Shown one piece after another: positions 54,673 to 64,000 of a DNA stretch of 64,000 nt. The notes under the pieces are model-generated. The model did no database searches. It worked only from the letters and a program-made list of their open reading frames with translations, and was not told the origin of the DNA. Origin of the DNA: Onchidella celtica. Its lineage: Eukaryota > Mollusca > Gastropoda > Systellommatophora > Onchidiidae. A program made the position numbers and the translations under genes. Where the stretch lies: NCBI GenBank assembly GCA_963931925.1, contig OZ007579.1, positions 30,212,519-30,276,518 on the forward strand. Reading direction: 5' to 3'. The number at the start of each line of letters is the position of its first letter. The first letter of the stretch is position 1.

Positions 54673-56510
54673 ATTCGCTTTAGTACCCTGTAGCAGATGT
54701 TACGGGTGTCCCCTTCAGTGTTACGAAGCTGGTCTCCTCTAGTGTTAGGTTACTTCTTGTTATTTATTACATATAGTATTACTTTACTATTTTTTTTCTG
54801 TTGAAATTTTTGCTTTCCTAAGAATTTTGGGCCTGGGGCAGCCGCTCCTATGGCAGCTCTCATGCCACGCCACTAAATCCAGCTTGCTATCATCATCATT
54901 TACAATTGTACTGTAACGGAGCATGAGAGTGAACATGTAAGCAGCTAAAAAAAAAAAAAGCAATTATGAAACGTAAACTGCCTCAATTTTTGATGATGCG
55001 TTACCTAGACACATCCGTTGTGGACACAATTCAGCCTTAAATTTGATTTGTTTCACTTTTTTTTTTAGCCGCAAAAAAAAGAGACGTTTATCATCAACTA
55101 AGATGGAAAACTGTGATCAGAAATTTTATTGCGACTCTGACAATCGCTCAATCGTCGAGGCTCTTCAGCCGTTTCTGCTTGTGAGCGAATTCTGATTTCT
55201 TGAGAATTTGTTCTTATAGTTCGTTCGCCAAGGCGTGTTCACGGTTTAGTTGGAGTTTCTCAGCAATTACCAAATACAGCGTCCTGAATTTCTGCATGCA
55301 GTCTTACATTTATCATGACCTTACAAATCTTGAATTTGAAGTCTATGCACAGCACCGTTCTTTGAAAGCGGCGAATTCTGTTTTCAATTTAATAAGCCCC
55401 AAACGTATAGATGCTTACAGTATACGTGTGTTCCAACATGATCTGTCGCTTCTACTTTCCGTGTAATTGATCTAAATTCCTAAATACAGTAACAATCTGT
55501 GGTGAATTGCAGTGACGTGGCATCACGTTACGGACTTGAGGTTTGCTTTACACGTAAATACATTTATTGTTCCTTTCCCTGTAAGATAAAGCTACTACAG
55601 ATTCATTACTTATCTATCGAAAACAACCTTCTAGTTATGCTAAACGGTAACATCCTATGAAAGATAAAGTTTGTAAAGTAGCTAGGCTTTCCAATCTGTA
55701 AGTGTAATAAGTTGTGAGAAATATACATATCGAGATATGATCACCCTTTCCCCTCTGGGTCCCTGTCACTGCCAGAGCGTGGCCTTGTGGGTACAATGAT
55801 CAGGTTGCGGTCTTGGGACAATCTTAGGCCCATCAGAAAAGTTATCCTTAAAAAGTTGTTGTTTTTTGTTTCAAAACAGTCAAGAAATTTTCGATGTTTT
55901 TTTAATGTTTTATCATCTCAGTCGTTTTCTGAGTCGGATGTCTCCATTGGATTGATGGCGATATTTGCTTCAGTAAAATGAAATCCCTAGTTTTGCCAGT
56001 ATTCTTCCTCCAACCACAATAAATGGTCCTCGCACTTGGAGAAAAATTCTGCATCGACTGTTTTCATTGCTGCATGAGTTAGATTTTGGATGTCTGACAG
56101 TTTGAAGATCTTGTTCTCCAATGTTCCACATCGTATTGATTTTGATGTCTATTTAAATCCATAATGAAAGGAATTATGAAATTGGAAGATCTCTGATAAC
56201 GCCTCTGACCTCTGTTTTGGTCTACCAGTGAACACTCACGAGAGTTTGTTTTAAATACTCACTTAAAACCGTGCTATACCACTCCCAACTATATCTCTGG
56301 AGCTAGTCTTTTGCCGTATTGGGAAGACAAATCGATATTTCTGTTAGAAACTTCTTCAGGGACGAAAAAAAAAAAATTTTTAAAAGAAAATTGAACAAAT
56401 AAAATATATTGTACAATGAAAAAGTTATGAAATATCAGTAGAATGTTAAATCAATACGACCACACGGAAGCCTGATTTGTATTTCTGAAGCGCAGCAGAT
56501 CAGCCCTTTT
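54673..56510. other. Unassigned sequence downstream of KRBA2-like gene
   Basis: No gene recognised. 54820-54870 resembles 58385-58440 (GGGGCAGCCGC-type and GCCACGCCACT-type strings). Short ORFs at 55200 and 55787 have no domain. Confidence 0.45.
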
Positions 56511-56514
56511 TCTT

Positions 56515-56605
56515 TGTGTTTTATTGTATCGTTTTGGGTATTATTTCTTACGCGAGGCATTGCTACATACAAGTTTTTCTTTTTGCCATATTTTGATTTT
56601 GCTTT
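56515..56605 (+). repeat. Dispersed repeat family H, copy 3
   Basis: TTTTATTGTATCGTTTTGGG and TTCTTACGCGAGGCATTGC match 40848-40920 and, inverted, 16175-16262. Confidence 0.55.
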
Positions 56606-56825
56606 AAGCTTTGCTGCGCCCCCACAGTTTATCTCTGGATTTATATTTCGTATGGAGAGTGTCGTTGTCGTGGTTCCGACCGTCACATTTGCTTAGACGC
56701 ATAGTTTCTCCCAATGACGTATCGCCAATAACGTCAGCTTTTAACCTTTACACAGCAGACTTGCAATTATTTAGGGAGGGAATGAGTGGGCGTTAACCTC
56801 CTATCATTCAAAGTCCTCAGAATCA

Positions 56826-57361
56826 TAATCAAACATCAATAAATTTCGTTAAAATATTTAATGCCATTTCGGAATTCTCCTTTTCTACCAGGCGACAGAA
56901 TGTCCAAAAGCAAACACCTGACGCATCCCAGAATACTGTCGCCATCAATTTCTTCTCTGGCTGTTGAACTTTGAAGTTTTTGGTGGTAACAACGGGTATT
57001 TCCACGTCGCTGAATTCGAATTGTTGTCTCCGGGACGGTGTGATGCACCCAGGCCTCATCACCCGTAATCGTGTGTTCATAGAAGTTCTCGAACAAACTT
57101 TCGTCGGAAAGAAGTCAACAGAGCCGACGATCTTGTTGCACAGATGCAAATGTGGCTACAGTCGCTTGACGAGGCTTTCTTCAAGGGGGACATTAATTTT
57201 TATTCTTTCATGAACCGTTGGGACAAAAGCACCAATCTTCATGGGGGCTATGTGGAGAAGTAGCCGAATGGTGCTGGTAACTTAGATGAAAGCTTCTTTG
57301 CATCCTCATAAATTTGTGTATTCGGTGACCATTTTCACCTTACTTTGCGGACAACCCTCGT
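56826..57361 (-). pseudogene. Mariner-family transposase fragment with one terminal repeat
   Basis: On the minus strand, overlapping frames give HTITGDEAWVHHTVPETT and FKVQQPEKKLMATVFWDASG. These are the TGDE-TWVHH and MASVFWD-x-G blocks of mariner transposases, including the first and second catalytic Asp. A frameshift separates the two near 57010. The right end carries ACGAGGGTTGTCCGCAAAGT at 57361-57342, a plausible mariner terminal repeat next to TA. No matching terminal repeat is found on the left, and the N-terminal DNA-binding domain is not recognisable. Confidence 0.75.
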
Positions 57362-58499
57362 ATTTCATATTTTGAAAAAAACAAATTGCCTGAAACTTGA
57401 ATAAATTGAGTAGGTTGATACAAAACCGACTGGATTAGATAAGTTGATACTTGAGAACATTCATTTTATAAATTTTGAAACTGTCATTTAGGTTGTAGCG
57501 CTGAGCAAATAATAATAAATGGTCAATAATTATTGTACCACAGTGAATCACTCCGCCACTTTTTTTTTTTTACAATAAGTCTAGATGCGGTGCCCGGCAT
57601 TACCAGGGGTAAAACAACACAATTCACAGACCTATTTCGCATCTCGTGCTCGCCAGGGCACTACGCACCCAATGAACGCTTCGTCAAACATAATCTCCCG
57701 TGCAACAGGCTTGTCGAAGGCAACACAAAAGAGATCATTGTATAAAATTTAACATTGTTACAACTTCTAAAAAAAACTTATATTTGCTGAAGGTATACAA
57801 GTAACTGTGCGCTGAATTTCCCGATCTCTTTAATAAAGAACTGGGAACACTGAACGATTTTGATCTGGAGATCACACTCAAGCCATATACAGCTATAGTT
57901 TTTCTTAAACCCGGTCCACTGCCGAACTCTCCAGATTGTCAGCAATAAAGGCACATGGTAGCTGACTCAGTTTAATATTTGCTGCTTTCCATGCAAAATA
58001 GCATTTAAAATGAAGCGTTGCGAGGGTTTCCAGCGCCCAGGGCAAGGCAAATATGGGGCCCCGTGGACCGTTAGCACTCCCTGGTACTGTCCATCAGTAT
58101 AGTATTGAATCCCTCCCCCCTTCCCACAAGAGCTCATTTGAGAAAATACTGATGTAATTGAAGTAAAAAACATGTAATGCTAATATACTGAAACTTATTT
58201 AAAATCGCCGGTTCTCAAAATTGTCAATGACAGTTTTCAAATTAATCTCTTTCAATATTATTGACAGCCTTGCTAGGTTACTTCGGCATGTTTGGCTCAA
58301 TGTTACTTTCTGATTAATTTAAACTGTGAGAAACTTCTTTCACAACTGGCAGTTAAAACAGTGACAACTCTGAAATCTTACACCCCTAAAAATATTTCCG
58401 TCCGGGGCAACCGCCCCTGTGGCCCCGCAAACGCTACGCCGCTGTAGCCAAAAAAAACCCCAACAAAACAAACTCCCCAATACCTGTTCAGGTAGACCC
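57362..58499. repeat. Mixed repeat debris
   Basis: 57785-58015 is the inverted counterpart of 6785-7020 (family E middle segment). 57600-57700 has weak family C similarity. 58025-58085 resembles 13725-13790. No gene seen. Confidence 0.5.
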
Positions 58500-58760
58500 T
58501 TGAAAGAAATAACTCTGTGTGGTGTGCCCTGTTGAAATCTCGACGAAGTGTGCTACTCTGTCACAGCTGTCAAATTAATTTAGAGAAGTTTGTCCACACA
58601 TCTGAGGTACTGACAATTTGGTTTCTTGAACCAAGGTAAATATAGTGTTTATTACTTGCAGAGAATATGTATTTATAGAGAGAAATCACTTTTGCCAAAC
58701 TGCGAAACTAGATCACGGCGTTAACAAGAATTGAAAGAGACCGTCTGCACCTTTGTTGCA
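58500..58760 (-). repeat. Dispersed repeat family B, inverted copy
   Basis: The reverse complement matches 9010-9290: GAGACCGTCTGC, AATATGTATTTATAGAGAGA and GTCAAATTAATTTAGAGAAG have counterparts. Confidence 0.65.
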
Positions 58761-59405
58761 TCAAGTCACTGTGATTTGTTCATGGTTACCAATGGGACAG
58801 TTAACATATTGCTATTTCCACATGCTACACCCGGAGAGCATACATACTTAATACAGTGCATTGGAGTGCAGAACAAATCAGCTCCATTAACAATTCATTC
58901 TAATCAGATTTTGCCATAGCCCCTTCCCCCTTTCCGACCCGAGGGAAATAGAGGCTTTTGTGAATGTTTAGAAATACATGTACCTTTATATAAAGGAATA
59001 ATTGATCAAAATTCTCAGAAAATAAAGTCCATATGAAGTAAAGTTTCTGTTCAGTGTCACTACAATGAATTTTTGTTTTTGACTTTTTGTGTGACTTCGA
59101 CACGTGGAGAGGCGGAAGCTGGTCTGCACCTGTCAGCCAAGTTGGGCAGTTCGGTAACACTTAAAATTCAGACAATAGATGTCTTACACATCTAGACCTA
59201 CTGTAACGTGTGCTAGCAGTAATCCATTTTTGTCCTTACGCCCCTCACCCCAACCACCCCCCACTCCTCCCCGCGAAGGAGAGATCGAGAGGGAAGCTCT
59301 CTTTCCTAACATCCAAGAAGTTGGTTAATCCTGATGACGGAGAATGCTCACGTCTTTAGCAGCGAGGATAATGTCTGTTCTCGCACGAATTTGACAGCCG
59401 TTGAG
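58761..59405. other. Unassigned sequence
   Basis: A 62-codon ORF (58731-58919) starts inside family B and has no known domain. The rest shows no gene. Confidence 0.45.
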
Positions 59406-59409
59406 ATAA

Positions 59410-59830
59410 ACTGGTAGGACTAGAACCACCAAGTAGTGGCGTTTGTCTGTATTGGCTCAAAGCTCCAGCAGCTCATCGAGTGGTGCCAGTCTTGATTTCA
59501 CCAATAATGTCTTGAATGTTTGATCTATTCTGTCAGCTTTTCCGTTGATTCCTGGGTTTTAAAGAACGCACTAGATATGTTCAATGAAACTTTTTTGCGG
59601 GCGTCTACTTTCGCCCCTTTTCTTAGGCCATATTTAAGGAGCTGGTGATCTAGATAATTAACATGTGGCTAGGCAAAGAGGGTATCTCCAGTTTTTATTG
59701 CTGGGCTTTGTCTTGAAGGCACTGAAGATTTTTGAAGTGCTGCAGTGCGCTGTCTAAACTTAACAGGCTGTCATCTGTATAGATGTCGAGAAAGTCCTCT
59801 CGAGGCGATCCATGATTCTTACAGCTAAAT
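59410..59830 (-). pseudogene. Possible degenerate LTR-retroelement polymerase fragment
   Basis: Minus-strand frames give DIYTDDSLLSLDSALQHFKN near 59790-59740, reminiscent of the Y-x-DD block of a reverse transcriptase followed by the L-x-HL region. Another frame gives NPGINGKADRIDQTFKTLL near 59560-59500, reminiscent of the integrase block NPxxNGKAER-x2-QT-x-K-x-LL. Stops interrupt all frames. The call is tentative. Confidence 0.35.
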
Positions 59831-60054
59831 GATGATATCAAAGATACAAGAATTGAAACGATAAGATGAGATACTGTCTTCTTTGCACCACTAAAAATAC
59901 CTTGTACACAAGGCTCCAGATCAATAGACTAAACAAACTCAAATATGGCCAGAAATAAACATTTCTTATTGGTCCTAGATCCGAACATTGAAAACAAACA
60001 AGAGAAAAGTAAAATAAATTCGAGAAAAAAATAAATGAAATCTGAGCATTAAAA

Positions 60055-60195
60055 AAAAATAATTCTTTCTGTAGTTTTTTGTTGTTGTTATAGTTGTTTT
60101 AAAACGCGGCTTTGTGAGCTACAGCCCCCCCCCTCCCACCTACACACACATTTTAGCCTTATCACAAACTTTGCTGCCACGCCACATCTTTTTTT
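60055..60195 (+). repeat. Family A partial copy
   Basis: AATAATTCTTTCTGTAG-, CACATTTTAGCCTTATCAC- and GCTGCCACGCCAC-type strings match 2000-2130 in order. Confidence 0.45.
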
Positions 60196-60254
60196 GTAAA
60201 GGACTGTGATACTTTTTGCTCAAGAATACTCACATCCGGATCCGCTCCAAATGA

Positions 60255-61010
60255 CTGAACATTACGTCCCCTTAGAATGACAAGGTTCTATCTCCACTTT
60301 GGCTGAACTGAGTTACACACTGCACACTTCTTCTAAGAGCCTTCTCCGTTGTGTATCAAAGTATCAAGCAGATTCGGTGTGTAATTTGTAAGTATTACTA
60401 AAAAGAAAAAAACAACAATTTTGCTCTCAAAGTTATGAGTAGGTGAAACTTCAATCGTTGATTTCTCAAAAAGTTGATAGAAGGAAGTTGGAACCTTATC
60501 ATTCTAAAATGATATTATAGGAAATAAACATGTCATGACATAATGTGCAAGTAAAAGCATTTTTTTGTTTAGCAAAAATCAATGGATTGTAAATCTTTAA
60601 ATTTGATCATTAAAAACGGACTTTAAAAGAAAATGCAGGATCATTACAGAGGTAAAATTGACTTAGTATTGGTGAATATACTGTGAAAAAAATTTGAACA
60701 TGAGCCTGTCTATATAATTCACAAATTCTCCACCGTTGAACGCAAATGGCTATTTTAATAGGCCAACTAGAGTAACCAAATTTGCATGTTGGTATCAAAT
60801 ATCGTGGAGGGTGCAAAGATGTTTGGATTTTTTTTATTGCTTTCGTTTTTCAATTTTTTACTTTGCTCTGTGTCGCTAACTGCTCTCCTCCTTTGTGTGT
60901 GTGTGTTTGTCTTTTTACGAGCACATAATTCGTGACGTGTGCACTTTCTGAGAAAGTCCTGACAGTTTTCTGGTATGATCTGCACGTCTCAGTATGTGAC
61001 AATAATTATC
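60255..61010 (+). repeat. Dispersed repeat family F, copy 2
   Basis: Direct counterpart of 35985-37025, with inverted family C at 60705-60925 and without the 290-bp block present in copy 1. Confidence 0.65.
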
Positions 61011-61014
61011 TTGA

Positions 61015-61255
61015 AGTGTAAAGAAATCTCGGGGTACGTAAATGTTCAGCGATGACAAGTAACAGAGATAATAATTATATGTATCGAGAGAAATCATTAA
61101 TGGTCGATGTACAACTCGAGACACGGACGGCTCCGCGAAACAACTGTTAGCATGGAGCGGAAAGTAGGTCGCTGCGGTAAACAATACCCGTTTGTGCAAA
61201 ATCCACATGGAGTAAGAACTTAAAACAGCTCTAGATAGTTTCAATCAACCCTTTT
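61015..61255 (+). repeat. Dispersed repeat family B, partial copy
   Basis: GAAGTGTAAAGAAATC, GACACGGACGGCTCCGCGAA and CAATACCCGTTTGTGCA match 8755-8970. It ends at TTTCAATCAACCC. Confidence 0.65.
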
Positions 61256-61609
61256 GGCTTCCGGTACCAGGTTCCTATGTGCAACATCATTTTAGTAGGG
61301 TCATTTAGGGATAAAAGGTCTATGAATTGTGGCCATGTTGATAAAGGCACCAACTTTAGGTGTGAATAGAGTACTTCAAAATGTACGAAATGTGATACAG
61401 AACCACTCTGAGAGATATGGGATAACGGGACAGGAACAGTTTACAAGTTGATAGAATTAAAAAAAGAAAATTTGTTTACGGCATGAGTGAAACAGGACCA
61501 CCGCCAAACCTACACGCCGCATTTAACATTGTACATGCAGCTTAGCGTCATCAGAATATCGTCGAGATATTTGTAGCAGAATGAAAAGATTCGCCCTTCC
61601 TTTTCACTA
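61256..61609. other. Unassigned sequence
   Basis: No gene or repeat partner recognised. Confidence 0.45.
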
Positions 61610-61661
61610 GCGATATTGTGTGAATAATCTTAAAGCAAAGTAGAGCAGTCTTTTACGGTTT

Positions 61662-61693
<32 letters not shown>

Positions 61694-63115
61694 AAAAGTG
61701 GTGTGGCAGCGGGATTTGTGACAAGGCTAAAATGAGGAAACTGTAGGTCACCAGGCCCCGAGTGACACAACAACAATAACAACAACATCAGGAAAAAACC
61801 AAACAATGAATTCAAAAAGAATTATTTACTTTTCATTTGCTTTGGAATTTATTATACAGTTTTTCATTGTTTTTGTCTAATGCTCGCCTTTGTGACCAAA
61901 ATGTTTTTCTCTCTGGGCCTTTTTATTTTAATTTCAATGTATTGTTCTGAAGCATTCAAGCCTGGCTCTCTACATACATGTATTTAAATAGGGGCTTTTG
62001 TAAATGCAATGTTACATAATTAGAATGAAAGAGGCCAATGACATATTAGGCAATGCATTGCTTATTGTTGTATGTAATAAAACACCCCGTTCTATTTGAA
62101 CACGTCTACATCGTATAACAATAATTCAAAAGGTTCCTCCAAAGCTTCATCCACTTCTATTAACAGATATTTTGAAAAGCTTAAGAGATGCAACCGTTTT
62201 AAGGTAATGACACAAGCACCCTGACCTAGCCAGCACTTCTCTGGTCTTGACTTCAGACTGTAGGGTACCTTACTATTGGGCGTCGTTCTGCATCTATTGG
62301 ACTTGATTTTTCGATAACCTTTCAATCAAGAATATCAGGATGAGTACACTGCTATGTGATATTAGTTTGTTGGCATAGAAGTTAACTGTTTCCTGAGCAC
62401 GAGATGGGAAAATTATTCATATAAAATCACCGACCAACGTGCCTGTGACAAAATATGGCTCTATTCGGGTTTAAAGGCAAGATGCTCACCTCTCATGCCC
62501 ACCGGATTTGATCCCCGGTTGGGGCAGGCGTGTTGGAATTTTTTTTGTGGGTGGGGGGGGGGGGGTATTTCCTGTCCTTGATCCTATGGTGGGTAGGATC
62601 TAGCACCCCGTCTTCTCGGATAAGGACGAAAAACTTGGCAGTTGAAAGTCTAGCAAAGCAGGCCGAATAAAGGCCGCTGCCGGAGCAAAATTCTAAAATA
62701 ACGAATCCCTACCACAAAAACACACAGAAACTAGAACAAGAAATATAAAAACAAGAAACGCGAGGTGTAAAGGCCAAGAGCAGCGAACCTCCAAAAGTAA
62801 AGATCGATACACCTAGTAACGAATGGGGATCGATATTCCTTGATGACGTAGCTGTGACGTTGATAAATATCTGGTGTAATTGTACTTTTGTACCTTTCAA
62901 GGGGCTAAAAGTTAGTCCTTGATCACGTCATGACGCGGAAATTTCAATACAACTGACGAAAATATTAAAGATTCTCTCCAGATCAACTAGAATGACTCAT
63001 ATTATTGTGCTATTCATATGTCTGTTTTCAGCAACTCGTCGAAACTATATGAAGTTTTTTATTTTTAGAAGACACCATAAAAATTGTATTTCATAGAAGA
63101 GCACGTAAATCAAGC
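61610..63115 (-). repeat. Dispersed repeat family A, copy 4 (inverted)
   Basis: The reverse complement aligns with 700-2175 through most of its length, including GTTTACGGTTTAAC-like, TTCAAAAGGTTCC-equivalent and GTCATGACG-type blocks. An (AAC)n run at 61660-61694 corresponds to GTTGTTGTT near 2108. The SINE at 62470-62715 occupies the same place as in copy 1. Confidence 0.65.
62470..62715 (+). repeat. tRNA-headed SINE inside family A copy 4
   Basis: The head has GGGTTTAAAGGCAAGATGCT and GGATTTGATCCCCGGTTGGG (B-box-like). The body has GTAGGATCTAGCACC, TTCTCGGATAAGGACGAAA and CAAAGCAGGCCGAATAAAGG. A poly-G run (62552-62566) separates them. Confidence 0.6.
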
Positions 63116-63369
63116 GCACACTCTTTCATTTGCAGCTGAAAACCGTACGCTGAAGTGTGATAACAAATCCAAACCACATTGACATCTACTGGAACAAATT
63201 CCAAAAAGGAAAAGAACGCCAAATATTATGAGACTTGCCTGATGGCCAATGATTCTGCCGTTGTTCAGATGCTCTCTATTTGTGGCAACACGATGTTTTG
63301 ATTATTCAAAACCTCATTTTACCATATCTTAAAGAAGAATAAAAAAGAGGGTGGGGTTGGGAATTGACA
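63116..63369. other. Unassigned sequence
   Basis: No gene or repeat partner recognised. Confidence 0.4.
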
Positions 63370-63812
63370 GTGTAGCGTCCTATGGGCTAACAATGTTGTC
63401 CGCAGCCCTCGGCGACCCCTCGTGTGCTAGTTTTTACTTCCCTTTGATGTCTCGCTGTGTGACGTAATTGTTTATTGTAGTTCAGTCGAGAACTTACTAT
63501 ATCATTCATGTCGGAGTAGTTACGATAGGTTGGCCTTGGAAGAGACGCAATTCAGTGACGTGTCTAAGTGCGATTAGGTGGCCTTCATGCATCCCGTAGT
63601 TTCTGGATTCCCCATTCGTGAACGTTCTATCTGGATGGGTATATAAAGGATAGCAAGCGAGTGAGTGTCTGTGTAAGATACAGTTATTCCGCATGTGGGC
63701 AAGATCCAGTCAGTCTGTGTGTGTGCAAGACCAGATTTAAGTTTTTGTAGGTAGACCTGCGTGCCTTCCCCATAAGTAAAAGTTGTGAGATATCCAGCGT
63801 TCATCTACAGTT
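63370..63812 (+). promoter_or_regulatory. Possible LTR with TATA box
   Basis: The stretch starts TGTAGCGTCCTATGGGC and has a clear TATA box (GGGTATATAAAGGATAGC at about 63636) followed by AGTGAGTGTCTGTG. It could end at CATCTACA near 63811. TG-CA ends and a mid-element TATA box fit a gypsy-type 5' LTR whose internal part would lie beyond the window. No second LTR or primer-binding site was verified. Confidence 0.3.
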
Positions 63813-64000
63813 ACTAAAAGTTAATGTTAATCGTTCATCGGATCCTGTTTTCATTTACTTCTACAACGGTTCGAGACAGTTTCGTTTTTAAGGGGTAGCA
63901 GTTCAGATCACCTGACTCTCCCTATCACAATGTGCTGAAATTTACATCAACTGTTACAGACAGATATCTTGACAGTAACCTTGAGTTTAGTGAGAAACTT

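Overview
The window looks like AT-rich, repeat-laden DNA from an invertebrate animal, most likely a mollusc. Real genes have GT-AG introns. Microsatellites and minisatellites are very common. The mobile elements are those of marine invertebrate genomes: RTE-type LINEs, a Ty3/gypsy element, PIF/Harbinger, mariner, a hAT-type BED finger, a KRBA2-like integrase gene and tRNA-headed SINEs. The species call is inference; no rRNA, mitochondrial or other diagnostic gene is present.

The only convincing host genes are two tandem paralogues on the minus strand encoding a family GT11 alpha-1,2-fucosyltransferase (FUT1/FUT2-like). Each has three coding exons: a short exon with a cytoplasmic tail and membrane anchor, an exon with the GGGLGNEMF motif, and a large exon with HVRRGD, FFVTGND and SFSWW/TFSWW. 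Splice phases match in both copies and each gives 369 aa. They lie in a tandem segmental duplication (about 16.43-25.80 kb and 39.50-47.62 kb). Intron 2 of both holds a decayed PIF/Harbinger element in the opposite orientation. Later events differ between copies: copy 1 gained a LINE 3' end and a local duplication, while copy 2 gained a block with a 21-bp minisatellite.

Layout. 0-16 kb: LINE debris, dispersed repeat families (called A, B, C and E here), a 31-bp minisatellite and a near-perfect 0.95-kb inverted repeat. 16.4-25.8 kb: fucosyltransferase copy 1. 25.9-33.0 kb: inverted repeat arms enclosing a broken gypsy element, a LINE tail and tandem repeats. 33-39 kb: a hAT/BED fragment and dispersed repeats. 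39.5-47.6 kb: fucosyltransferase copy 2, ending abruptly at a gypsy RNase H fragment. 47.6-52 kb: mostly unassigned, ending in a cluster of ~20-bp palindromes. 52.1-54.7 kb: a KRBA2/SCAND3-like integrase gene with one intron and several lesions. 54.7-64 kb: a truncated mariner, dispersed repeats (several being inverted partners of repeats in the first 10 kb) and a TATA-containing, LTR-like end.

No CRISPR, operon or prokaryotic feature is present. Repeat coordinates are by-eye estimates, usually good to tens of bases. Fucosyltransferase and KRBA2-like exon borders were counted base by base.
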